Shown here: piece by piece, positions 1 to 7,640 of the stretch
Position numbering within the stretch: position 1 is the stretch's first letter
Layout of the letters: each line of letters starts with the position of its first letter
Origin: Phialocephala subalpina
Taxonomy: Eukaryota > Ascomycota > Leotiomycetes > Helotiales > Mollisiaceae
Reading direction: 5' to 3'
Length of the DNA stretch: 10,878 nt
NCBI GenBank assembly: GCA_900073065.1
Contig: FJOG01000055.1
Coordinates: 279,466-290,343 of the forward strand
Program-made: the position numbers and the translations under genes
The notes under the pieces: generated by a model
What the model saw: only the letters and a program-made list of their open reading frames with translations
What the model was told of the DNA's origin: nothing
Database searches by the model: none

Positions 1-242
1 TATATAAAAACTATTGTATAAACTTCTTTAACCGCCTATAAAAACAGCTCTTTTAAAGTGTACGATATAATCGAAATACTTCTTTGTAATCGATAAAAAG
101 CTATCGAACGATTTACTTTTAAAAAGTAAAAATTTAAATCGGAATCCTTTAATTCCGCGGAGTTTTCCGAGATTAACCTTTTTACGGCAATTAACCCCTT
201 TATTATTAAACGAGTCGATATCACTAAAAGTTAAAAAGTACT
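1..242 (+). other. Degraded sequence upstream of recognisable gag
   Basis: No convincing homology is visible here. Frame 1 is fairly open from about 31 to 228 and could be the N-terminal part of gag, joined to the frame 3 gag by a lost phase near 230, but I see no diagnostic motif. An open frame on the minus strand at 36-224 has no recognisable domain and looks like an antisense shadow. The stretch is taken to belong to the copia element because no LTR end or change of composition separates it from gag. Confidence 0.4.
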
Positions 243-1035
243 AAAGATTTAATCACTTTAACTTTTATAGCCAACGAATAAATTCGAACGAAAACTCGTT
301 ATTTTAATGAAAATTTATAGCGAAAAACTTAAATACTATAAAAAAAAGATTTATTTAATATATTTCTCCGAGTATTTAAAGATTTATATTTTAAAGTAAA
401 CGTTAAATCGAAAGAATATCGCGATGCGTTCTCGATTATACTAACTAGCGAAACTAACGAGTTTTATTATTAGAAACTCGCTAAGAAAAATTTCTCGTTC
501 GATTAAATAATCGAAATTATAAAATCGAATTTTAAAACTAAAAAGCGTCGAAATCGAATATTTAATTAATAGTACAAAATCACTTTTATTACAATATAAT
601 CTCAAAATCTCGATAAAACGATTTTAAAGTATTTCGAGATTTTAAGACGTAAATTAATCGATAAATAACTTAATTTACGCGACGAAATACGCTCGAAAAC
701 TATTATTCGAAATAAAATTTACTATGTTTATCGAGACGCACCGAAATATTACTACGCATTTTTTAGATTATTAAGAAACTTTTAGTCCGTATATAAGGAT
801 ATACGAATAGTTTTAATACTTAAAGTAAAAATCAAATTAAATTTCGGAGTTTACTCGATCGAAAAAGAAACGCGAAATAAAAAAGACGAAATATTTTTAA
901 TAAATTAAAAATACTTTAGAAAAAGCATATAATACGGAGATTACTCTACTCGTAGTACCCAAAAAACGAAACAAATTAAACAAAAGTATTTCGTATATAA
1001 GAAATCGAATTATTAAAGTATTTAATATACTTTAA
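243..1035 (+). pseudogene. copia-type gag (nucleocapsid polyprotein) remnant
   Basis: Gag forms the virus-like particle that packages element RNA in the cytoplasm. Frame 3 carries a continuous gag-like reading. The stretch around 423-480 reads DAFSIILTSETNEFYY, close to the conserved helical segment of fungal copia Gag. It is followed by a segment around 660-760 with LNLRDEIRSKTIIRNKI, and then by a zinc-knuckle remnant at 987-1028. Stops such as TAG at 468 and TAA at 666 sit where Gln or Trp is expected. The start codon is not identifiable: the N-terminus is either outside the window or in another phase before 243. Protease follows in the same frame without a break, so gag and pol were probably one long ORF, as in many fungal copia elements. 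The family assignment rests on pattern recognition and on the unambiguous pol downstream. Confidence 0.75.
987..1028 (+). other. Gag zinc-knuckle remnant, ligands changed to Tyr
   Basis: Frame 3 reads YFVYKKSNY, stop, SI, stop, Y. The Tyr codons at 987, 996, 1011 and 1026 fall at the ligand spacing C-x2-C-x4-C-x4-H. Each is TAT, which RIP produces from TGT (Cys) or CAT (His). The stop at 1014 fits a former Trp. The CCCH arrangement matches what I recall of fungal copia Gag proteins, which carry a CFVC...GCWS...H motif; this is from memory and not checked. The RNA-binding function is abolished. Confidence 0.72.
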
Positions 1036-1199
1036 AAAAGAGATAAAAAGTATATATAATTTTCAAAAAATCACGAAATTTTACCGATAAAAATACAAAT
1101 AAAATAATCTAATACGTTATTAAATTCGAAGGACTCGAATTAAATGCTATTAAAAACTATAAGTAATTCGTCGACGAATTTACGAAAGTAATTAATTTA

Positions 1200-1720
1200 T
1201 CGAAAAACTATATTATATAATTAAATAATTTTTTTACGATATTTTATAATATAATCGATAAAATTAAAACTATCGAATTATTCAATTAATAATTAATTTT
1301 CTATGTATTTGCGAAGATTATAATGCATTTAATACTACCGATAATATATACAAATATAAAAACATTTTTAATTATTTAATATTTATTAAGTGTTTTTATA
1401 AGTATTATAATCGATATCGAAGTAATTTAACGATCGATAGTAAAAAAGATTAATTTTTAGTTTTTCAACGAATTCGAGACGTTAAATTAAATAAATCACG
1501 AGCCGAAGAAACAATTATTAAATTCGAAATTAAATAAACTTCGTTACTTAATATTATTAATATTAAAATACTAATTGGCCAAATCACGTTTCACGTAATA
1601 CTAATTAACGTATCGTTTTTATTTTATCTTCGAAATATAAATAAATTACGCGTTAAATTCGATAATTTCGATAATATACTTATTTAAAATAACGCGCGCA
1701 CGTTTATTATAAAAGTATTC
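1200..1720 (+). pseudogene. copia-type aspartic protease remnant
   Basis: The retropepsin cleaves the Gag-Pol polyprotein during particle maturation. The active-site triad region reads D-I-E-V at 1413-1424 (frame 3), in the place of D-T-G-A. Frame 2 then carries the typical downstream body: KFEIK near 1520, IGQITFHV near 1574-1597, and FYLRNINKLRVKFDNFDN at 1622-1675. The last segment corresponds to the conserved 'PFL.C..DMD.LG..FDNL.N' block of fungal copia proteases. A one-base phase change separates the two parts near 1440. The segment around 1320-1400 is the weakly conserved Gag/protease linker. The protease is dead from loss of the DTG sequence, several stops and the frameshift. Confidence 0.75.
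1437..1446 (+). other. One-base frameshift in copia protease at an A-run
   Basis: Upstream homology (gag, zinc knuckle, protease active site) is in frame 3. Homology resumes in frame 2 with SKKD, stop, FLVFQRI from 1439. The switch coincides with the six-A run at 1441-1446. It fits loss of a single base where an RIP-changed GGA-AAA-type codon pair had created a homopolymer. A programmed frameshift inside the protease active-site region would be very unusual, so I treat this as decay. Confidence 0.65.
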
Positions 1721-1801
1721 GAATACTCGTAAATACTTTTAAACCCATTAAAAAGTTTAATTTATACGAACTAAAAAGCTACGATTATAAAGATTAATAC
1801 G

Positions 1802-2780
1802 TATCATTTAATCGAAATAAAATTACAACGATTATATAAACGCTTTAAACACTTATCGATAATACGATTTATAAGAGTTTTTAAACGTAAAAATTATAAC
1901 GCAAATTTTAATAAAATTAAAAAGATAATAAAATACTATTAATAATATCAAATTAATAGTAAATCTTTAGAACGTTTTAAGTTTATATTGCGAAATAATT
2001 ACAAATTTAATTATTCGGTTTATTTAAACGTTTTATAGCTCGATAATAAAACGGTACTATAAATCGTAAACGAAATAACCGTATTTTAAACCGTTAAATT
2101 TCTTAAGGATATATTAATTAAAGAGGCTTAAAACGCTTTTCGAGTATATTAAATTAACGTTTACTTCAAATTATTAGCGTTTATAATTTATAACTTTAAA
2201 ATAAACTTTAATTCTAAGGAATTCCGAGATAATATTAAAGTTATAAATATTAAAACAAAATAAATGCTAATCGAAGTATATAACTCTATTAGACTTATAG
2301 AACGCTACTACGTACTATTTAAACGTGCGTATAATATTCTATTAAAAGAATTATTTAATTTTCCGAAAGAAAAAAGATTATAAATAATAATTAAAGTCGT
2401 AAACGATACTGTTAATCCCGATAATATTATATTTATATTCCTCGTTTTTAGAGCGTTTTTTCGCATATCATAATAAAATACTCTAATCGCATTAATTATA
2501 ATTCGAGTAAAGACTATAAAAAATACTATAACGGCAATCCGCGAGTATTACGCAGCCCGTCAAATCACGGACGCTCTACGAATAAAAAATAATCCTCGGA
2601 TTAATTATTTAATAAATCTACTTATTAATTTAAACGTACTCGTATAAAAAGAAAAGAAAAAGTAGTAAAGACCGTTTATATTATTAGCGATAAACAAAGA
2701 AACTTATTAGATTTAATTACTTAATATATTTAAAAGCTTTCGAAGTATAACTATAAAACCATTTTATAAAGACCCCGATT
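1802..2780 (+). pseudogene. copia-type integrase remnant (zinc, DDE core and C-terminal parts)
   Basis: Integrase joins element cDNA to the chromosome. In frame 2 the N-terminal zinc domain begins with YHLIEIKLQRLYKRFKHLSI at 1802-1861, corresponding to 'HL...ELRRLH.RFGHPS'. It ends near 1937-1951 with KYY, two stops, YQINSKS, where CHHCQ is expected; both distal Cys are now Tyr. The catalytic core has N at 2027-2029 (YLNVL), N at 2192-2194 (IIYNFKINF) and E at 2300-2302 (IRLIERY). The second and third positions are separated by exactly 35 residues, the D,D(35)E spacing. Both Asp have become Asn and the Glu is kept. The C-terminal part is recognisable as AIREYYAARQITDALRIKN near 2531-2587. 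No indel is seen across the domain, but there are many TAA/TAG stops. Protease is immediately upstream in the same frame and RT lies downstream. Confidence 0.88.
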
Positions 2781-3150
2781 AAACGAATAATAGCGATTAA
2801 TCGAAAAATCTCTTATTAATAGAAAACGCGCTAAAAAATATTACTCGAGAACTAAAAACGCTATAACGAAACTTAAAACTAATAAACGAATAACCGATTA
2901 TAAACGCGAAAAATATTCTCGATTTATTTCGCTCGATTAAAGAAATTTAACTTATTATAAGAAACTCTCGAATAATAATGGAAATTTTATCGTTTGTTTT
3001 TGATTTGAATGATTATATTTTTATAACGCTCTTTACGAATAATAGCGTAAACCCGAAAACGATCGAAAACTTTTTAATCGAGAAAAAAACTCGAAATAAG
3101 CAAATATCGATCGAATTACGCACTAAAAACATTATTATTATTCTCGGCGA
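2781..3150 (+). pseudogene. copia pol linker between integrase and RT
   Basis: This is the variable, non-catalytic stretch joining integrase to RT, in the same frame 2. It contains the only long ATG-initiated open frame of the element, 89 codons at 2978-3247. That frame has no stop simply because it happened to hold few CAA, CAG or TGG codons. Its second half already runs into conserved RT sequence (AISRRKEINRLLIKGVF), so it is a fragment of pol and not an independent gene. The linker is charged and low in complexity, and no domain is recognised in it. Confidence 0.7.
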
Positions 3151-4100
3151 GCTATTCGCAATTTCCCGGAGAAAAGAAATCAATAGACTACTAATAAAAG
3201 GAGTATTTAAATTGATTTTTAATAGCTTTAAAAAAATTAATAATTAACGGATTTTCGGTTCGAAATTAATTAATAAAATTAAAAGTATAAAGACCGTAAT
3301 ATTTTACGAGAAATCTCGCCTAATAATTCAAGTATTTAACGACGAAAATAAGAAAATAGTACTTACGTAATTACCGATTATCTAGCGAATTAATTAACGA
3401 ATTATTATTATTTTAACTTTATCGCTTAAAAGTAAAAGAATTAACTTTCGCTTAAAAAACATTATTTAAACCTACGTATAATTAATAATTTTATTAGTAT
3501 GCGTTATATTCGTAAAACCCTCGAAAGAAATAACTTACGAGCTATTATCGGGTATTATTTTTAAAGTTATTAAACTTTTTTATAAAGTTCCGAAAGTAAA
3601 TATATATTAATACGATACTTATAATAATTATTATAAAAATAAATTATCGATAAAAACGTTAACGTTCGATTCGTACTTATTAATTACTCGGAATAAAAAC
3701 AGTTTATTCGAAATAGTAATTATATAAACAAACGATACACTTATTTTAAGAGATAACGCGTTCATAGAATTAAAGCGTATTAAATTAGAAAAAGCTAAAT
3801 TAATAACTAAACCTATAAAATTTTTAGCGCGAAATACTCTATTGATATTTAATGAGTATAAACTAGTAATAGACGGTAATAGCTTTAATATTACTTTACT
3901 TTAAAAAAAACAAAAGAAACGTTTAACTTTTATTGACTTTAAATTAAACGAATTTAAATAAACTTATTTCGAGTAATGCGCCTAAGGAGTATATATAGGC
4001 ATAATTTGTTAATCGGAGGTTACATTCGATATATTGGTAGTAATTTAATATTAAAACTTTAAACGAGAATAAATTATAGCTTTTAATAAACGATTATAAT
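3151..4100 (+). pseudogene. copia-type reverse transcriptase remnant (RVT_2)
   Basis: This is the RNA-directed DNA polymerase of the element. Frame 2 is uninterrupted by indels. Conserved blocks visible in order are SRRKEINRLLIKGVFKLI (about 3161-3215), EKSRLIIQVFNDENKK (about 3308-3355) followed by an LPII-stop-R block (the SPTIQR region, about 3371-3388), and FKVIKLFYKVP (about 3560-3595, the 'IKPLYGIPEAG' block). The catalytic box is at 3725-3742, now stop-T-N-D-T-L, where fungal copia elements have Q-T-D-D-T-L; the first Asp is Asn (3731-3733). Downstream are LITKPIKFL and a run resembling the 'ARGAYLASICQPE' block near 3971-4015. About ten stops are present, almost all TAA/TAG. It is continuous with RNase H in the same frame. 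Confidence 0.9.
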
Positions 4101-4129
4101 AGTAAATAGATAACTTTGATCGAAGGCTC

Positions 4130-4682
4130 CGATTTATATACGTAAATTTATCGTTTATAAAGTTATTCGTTTTTATAGATAATTCGTTTGCTATAAACGC
4201 AAATTATAATTTTTAAATCGAGTATATCGCTATATTAAAGAATAAAGAGTATAGCGATAAAAAGTTCGATTTAATAGGAAATGTTTTATATTAAAGCTTA
4301 ATTAAATATAAAAGAGTTACGCGTGTAATCTTAGCTTTAAAGCTATACGCGATGATAATAAGGATCGATATAGCGATATTGATTTCTATTACTTTTAATC
4401 TTATTATAAAGTAACTAAGAATAGGCTTTATTTTTATGATTATTTGTATCAATTCGTTCTCGCTTTACAAGTATATAATCAAACTCGGTATTATTAAAGA
4501 GAAGCGTTTGATAATCGATATTATAGCCATCAAATAATCGTATAAACGCAAAAAACTCTCGGAGATTCGATAAATTACTAGTAATAATAACTTGATTAAT
4601 ATTATAATTAAGTTTACCGTTAATAAATCATTTAAATCGCTTATTAGTATTAATTACTTTAACGTTAAAATATAAAGGTGAG
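4130..4682 (+). pseudogene. copia-type RNase H remnant (end of pol)
   Basis: RNase H removes the RNA strand during reverse transcription. Frame 2 reads KLFVFIDNSFAIN (about 4160-4200), keeping the first catalytic Asp. KYKRVTRVILALKLYAMI follows near 4307-4360, where the family's catalytic Glu (SELYAM) is Lys. CINSFSLYKYIIKLG follows near 4447-4492, where the catalytic Asp of CTDS is Asn. Then come KEKRLIIDIIAIK, stop, SYKRKKLSEIR, and an end resembling 'WV..', with TGA at 4679-4681 for the Trp. This TGA is the only one I noticed in the copia pol frame. The C-terminus is placed near 4690 because similarity stops there. Confidence 0.9.
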
Positions 4683-4720
4683 TATAGCGTTTTAAAGTGT
4701 ATAAATCAATTAGTAAAAAT

Positions 4721-4735
4721 AAAAAGGAAGAAAAG
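4721..4735 (+). other. Purine-rich tract after pol (possible polypurine tract)
   Basis: Fifteen consecutive purines lie 40 bases after the end of pol. In LTR retrotransposons a polypurine tract primes plus-strand DNA just upstream of the 3' LTR. The first TG that could open an LTR is 37 bases further on, at 4773, which is further than usual. The assignment is therefore tentative. Confidence 0.35.
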
Positions 4736-4771
4736 CGCGGCGGTTAAAAAGAGTAAAGCGCGGTAATAAAC

Positions 4772-4816
4772 GTGTTTTTAGTGTTTTACGATGTTTTTAA
4801 TGTTTCTCGATGCGCG
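4772..4816 (+). repeat. Imperfect tandem GTGTTTT-like units
   Basis: Units starting at 4772, 4781, 4792, 4801 and 4811 share a TGTTT or TGCG core with 9-11 base spacing, four of them followed by TTA or CGA. This is a short degenerate array inside the probable LTR. It could be regulatory or simply low-complexity sequence. Confidence 0.4.
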
Positions 4817-4852
4817 AGCTCTAATTAGTTCGAAGTTCGTTAACTCCGCGGT

Positions 4853-4868
4853 TAAGGGATTTCCCTTA
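4853..4868. repeat. Perfect inverted repeat, 7-bp arms, 2-base spacer
   Basis: TAAGGGA at 4853-4859 and TCCCTTA at 4862-4868 are exact reverse complements. The site lies in the probable copia LTR. A protein-binding site or a short hairpin is possible; no function is assigned. Confidence 0.5.
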
Positions 4869-5180
4869 GTTTTAACTTAAATTATTAAATAGTAATACGC
4901 GTGACCGCGACTAATTTCCGGTTAATTTTCCTTATAATACTTACTTACGTAGCGATGCACTTATAGCTACGATAATACTTCCTTTAATTATCGTTTATTA
5001 ATTAGAAAAAGTATTTCTTTTTAAAGAAAGAATTGCTAGTGTCGATATAATCAAGTGATCGTTTAACGATAGGATAGAAAAGCGGATTCAAGGGTAAATA
5101 GAAGAATGGAGCTTTAACCTTTATTATTTTAGCGACTATTATCTTAGTATCTCATTTCCTTAATTATATAAGTAGTTAAG

Positions 5181-5201
5181 TGCCCCTTTTAGAAAGGGGC
5201 A
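5181..5201. repeat. 21-base perfect palindrome at the copia/gypsy junction
   Basis: TGCCCCTTT (5181-5189) and AAAGGGGCA (5193-5201) are exact reverse complements around a TAG spacer. It is the most GC-rich hairpin in the window and is flanked by AT-rich DNA. It begins with TG and ends with CA, and it coincides with the switch from copia-side to gypsy-side sequence, so it may include the terminus of the copia LTR. A terminator-like RNA hairpin is possible but has no support in a eukaryotic context. Confidence 0.6.
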
Positions 5202-5224
5202 GATAAATTAAATAGAATAGAAAA

Positions 5225-5680
5225 TGCATCGTTAATACCAGATTAAGATCTTAGTATTTGATAATAACCCCGGATAAACCAATAATATCCGAAATACTTT
5301 TATAATCGCAAATAACTTTTTATTATAAATCTCGTAATTTAATTTTATTAGTAATATCTTGCGAGAGTAATATGCAATTGACTATTATTTGCTTTGCTTA
5401 TTAGGCTAACTAAGTATTACGCTAATTGTAAAGTTTATTGCGTTTATTTTAACGATAATATATTTATTTAGATTAAATGTAAAAAGGAATAATACTTCCG
5501 TAAAACGTTATTTAAACTAATTAAAAGCTCGCTAAGCCTTATTTATTTATTTAAATATCTAGTCTTTTTTCGTTAATTCCATTAAAGGGGTTATTACCGC
5601 AAAATACCCTTATATAAAATATTAGTAAAAATTCGCAAATCCTAAAAAAGATTATATATCCTTGATTATCTTGGGTATTT
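5225..5680 (-). pseudogene. gypsy-type RNase H and RT connection remnant, truncated
   Basis: It reads on the minus strand from high to low coordinates. FLGFANFY appears near 5650-5627, then VITPLMELTKKD near 5595-5560, matching the conserved connection after RT. The RNase H core follows: KINAINFTISVILS, where the first catalytic Asp is Asn (5442-5444), then SIAYYSRKIL and NYEIYNKKLFAI, where the catalytic Glu is Lys (5316-5318). Next come VFRILLVYPG and a blurred region where the TDHKNL motif is expected (about 5250-5230). The expected 'RQARW' block and the integrase are missing. The break lies within a few tens of bases of the palindrome at 5181-5201, which I interpret as the copia insertion point. 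Confidence 0.87.
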
Positions 5681-6480
5681 ATTAACTAAGTATTATTAAT
5701 ACTTTCGTAGGGTTTATTAATAAGCTTTTAACCGAGATTATATAGCCCAAGAAATCCGTTTTTTCTATATGAAATTCGCATTTCTTAGGTTTATAAACTA
5801 AGTTTATATCCTTTAAAATAATTAGTATTACTTTAATATCGTTAATATACTTAGCGAGCGTCTTAGAATATACCAAGATATCGTCTAAATAATAAATAAT
5901 CGTAATATCTAAGAATAATCATAAGATAATATTTATTATGCGTATATATATAACTAGCGCGTTAATTAAGCCAAAGGGCATAACTAAATACTTGTAATAT
6001 TTATACCTTATTTTAAATGCTATTTTCTATTTTTTTCTTTTTTATCCGAACTAAATTATAAGCTCTTTGCAAGTTTAACTTATTAAAAATCTTAACTCCT
6101 TGAAGTTTATCGCGTAACTCGTTTACTAGTAATAATAAGTATTAGTTTTTAATGGTAATCTCGTTAATTTTCTGGTAATTAATATATAACTATTTCGTTT
6201 TATTTTTCTTTAGTATAAATAATATAAAATCATTTATTAATAAAGCTAATAATCATATAAATCCTTTTATTATATTCTTATCGATATATTCTTTAAATAT
6301 CCTTAAATTATTTGCCGATATTTAGTAAATAAGTAAATATAATAATTTTTTTTCGTTTTATATGGGTATCTTATAGTCTTATTACTTATACTTAGGAAGT
6401 ACCTCGATTTTTTTCTTATTTTTAAAAAGGTTCAAAAATTCGTAGTATTTTATTAGTATTTATTTTAATAATAAATCCTA
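5681..6480 (-). pseudogene. gypsy-type reverse transcriptase remnant (RVT_1)
   Basis: All RT blocks are readable on the minus strand. A lead-in EVLPKYK...DYKIPI occurs near 6405-6360, the 'ELPPHRPWDHKI' region. FKEYIDKNIIKGFI follows near 6297-6256, then INYQKINEITIKN near 6183-6145 (VDYRKLN block) and ELRDKLQGVKIFNKLNLQRA near 6120-6061. MPFGLINA is at 5981-5958, with MPFG itself at 5981-5970. The catalytic YLDD is intact at 5891-5880 and is followed by ILVYSKTLAKYINDIKV. KPKKCEFHIEKTDFLGYIIS follows near 5790-5730. The open stretch 5876-5682 is only the stop-free part of this domain. Stops elsewhere are mostly TAA/TAG; two TGA (6255-6253 and 5921-5919) may come from CGA Arg codons. Confidence 0.95.
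6030..6043 (-). other. One-base frameshift in gypsy RT at an A-rich tract
   Basis: On the minus strand this is a 14-base run of A with one G. RT similarity upstream (ending YNLVRI) is in one phase. Similarity downstream (AFKIRYKYYKYLVMPFG) is shifted by +1. An extra A in the run explains it. Either slippage or an assembly homopolymer error is possible. Confidence 0.65.
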
Positions 6481-6539
6481 GGTATAATATTTTAATTCTC
6501 CTAAGGAAATAATATATATTTTTCTTTGGCTATTTATTC

Positions 6540-6905
6540 CTATTTTAATAAACGAAATCTTATAAGTTTAATATTTGTCGAATATAAGCGTTTTTTTAAT
6601 TTAATTAATTATTAGGTTATATTATTTAATTTATAGTATTCCGAGTATAAATAAGTAATTAATATTAGTTATATTAAAGTTTATCTTCTCGGTATATCCT
6701 CGTTATATAGTTATAACTTATAGTATTATTTCTACGTTGATTTATCTAGAACTTAAAAAGCTTTTATCGATTATAATAATAAAATATAATCGTGTTTTGA
6801 TTATTATAGCCTATTCGTTATTTAGTATTAGTTACTTTAATATATAACTACTTATTACTCCCGAATTAATTATTACTTTAATCTTATATATATTTATTTA
6901 TATTA
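6540..6905 (-). pseudogene. gypsy-type aspartic protease remnant
   Basis: On the minus strand the active site reads I-I-N-S-G-V-I-S-S-Y-I, with N-S-G-V at 6867-6856 in place of the D-S-G-A of gypsy proteases (Asp to Asn, Ala to Val). The body continues with INVEIIL near 6740-6722, RGYTEKINFNITNI near 6702-6661, and NYLFILGI near 6660-6637, the 'ILG.PWL' block. IINWKK-like sequence follows near 6612-6598, with the Trp now TAA. It is in the same phase as RT, from which it is separated by a short linker. The enzyme would have matured the Gag-Pol polyprotein. Confidence 0.85.
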
Positions 6906-7640
6906 TATAAAATAATTATTTAGTATTTTCTTTAATAATATATACCTTTTTATACTATTTTCTACTAAGTATATCTTCTTATTAGCGGTTTAATCCATTA
7001 GCGTAAATAAGCCGGAATATACGTTTTATACTAAGTAATAATTATATTATTCGCTTAAAGGTTTCTTCGTAGTATATAAAGTTATTCTTAGTATTTTATT
7101 ATATTCTTCGATTTGCGCTTTCCGCGAATACCTTGTAATATCGTTTTATTATTAGTTCGTGATTAAATATAAGGAAAATATTATTTGGTATAAATAGTTA
7201 TTATATATAATAATTAGTATTATTACGTTATTTTTATTTAATCTATTAATAATTTTAATATATAATTTCGTATATTTAATCGTATTTTAGTCTTTTTATA
7301 TTTAGTTAAAATTTAACGTATTAAGTTTTTTCGTTTAAGTTTTGTTATTCGCGAGTATAAGCCGCGATATTATTTTCCTATTAATAAATATATTATTTTT
7401 ATTTAACCCATGGGTAATATTTAGACTAAAAGTCAAATACTATAAGAAATTCTAATAATCCCTAATTATTATACTTAGGTAACTTTTTATCCTTTAATTC
7501 GGAGTTTTCGTTAAAGATTTAATAGTAATTAGTTAAAGTCTTAATCCTAGCGAGTCTTATCGCTAAGTTATTTATATTTTCGTTTATATTATTAATTTTT
7601 GCTATTAGTTATCCCTTGGACGTTTTATTTTTACTTGGGT
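6906..7640 (-). pseudogene. gypsy gag-pol spacer of unknown function
   Basis: About 700 bases separate recognisable gag from protease. From about 7620 the protease-RT phase carries a fairly coherent reading: INNINENINNLAIRLARIKT followed by LTNYY near 7594-7522, leucine- and asparagine-rich and possibly coiled-coil. It then becomes increasingly blurred, with many stops to about 6960. I recognise no domain. Spacers between nucleocapsid and protease vary widely in gypsy elements, so this may simply be a long linker. Confidence 0.5.

Larger units (their letters stand above)
1..5201 (+). mobile_element. Ty1/copia-type LTR retrotransposon, RIP-degraded, 5' end outside window
   Basis: The domain order gag, protease, integrase, reverse transcriptase, RNase H is the Pseudoviridae (copia) order, with integrase before RT. 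All domains lie on the plus strand. Codons read in frame 3 (start positions divisible by 3) from about 243 to 1439, then in frame 2 from 1442 to 4681, with only that one phase change. In-frame stops are nearly all TAA or TAG at positions where family members carry Gln or Trp, as RIP predicts. The right end is placed at the palindrome at 5181-5201, because gypsy-type sequence on the opposite strand begins just beyond it. The 5' LTR and gag start must lie left of base 1. The class assignment is secure from several motifs; the exact right end is inferred. Confidence 0.92.
4736..5201 (+). repeat. Probable copia 3' LTR / non-coding tail, lightly RIPped
   Basis: No coding similarity is visible on either strand. 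The stretch is less AT-rich than its surroundings and keeps CpA and TpG. It contains a short imperfect repeat of GTGTTTT-like units (4772-4816), a GC-rich patch near 4840-4855, and short inverted repeats. It lies between the end of copia pol and the truncated gypsy RNase H, which is where a copia 3' LTR belongs. One TG...CA span would be 4773-5201 (429 bases), but the 5' copy is outside the window, so the LTR cannot be confirmed by comparison. Confidence 0.5.

Noticed and set aside
36..224. Minus-strand 62-codon open frame
   Set aside because: No recognisable domain; it is antisense to the probable copia gag leader. Short open frames are expected in AT-rich sequence whose stops accumulate on the other strand.
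2978..3247. 89-codon plus-strand frame as an independent gene
   Set aside because: It lies in phase with copia integrase upstream and RT downstream, and its second half is conserved RT sequence. It is a stop-free fragment of pol.
4850..5201. Rho-independent terminator from the GC-rich hairpins
   Set aside because: The context is a eukaryotic retrotransposon, and no U-tract follows the 5181-5201 hairpin.
5682..5876. Minus-strand 64-codon frame as a separate gene
   Set aside because: It starts inside the YLDD box of gypsy RT and continues through the conserved KCEFH and FLGY blocks, so it is part of the RT pseudogene.
7021..7100. Second zinc knuckle (minus strand, YYEE...KRII)
   Set aside because: The spacing does not fit C-x2-C-x4-H-x4-C even after reversing Tyr to Cys/His, and the good knuckle at 7893-7934 is in the gag frame.
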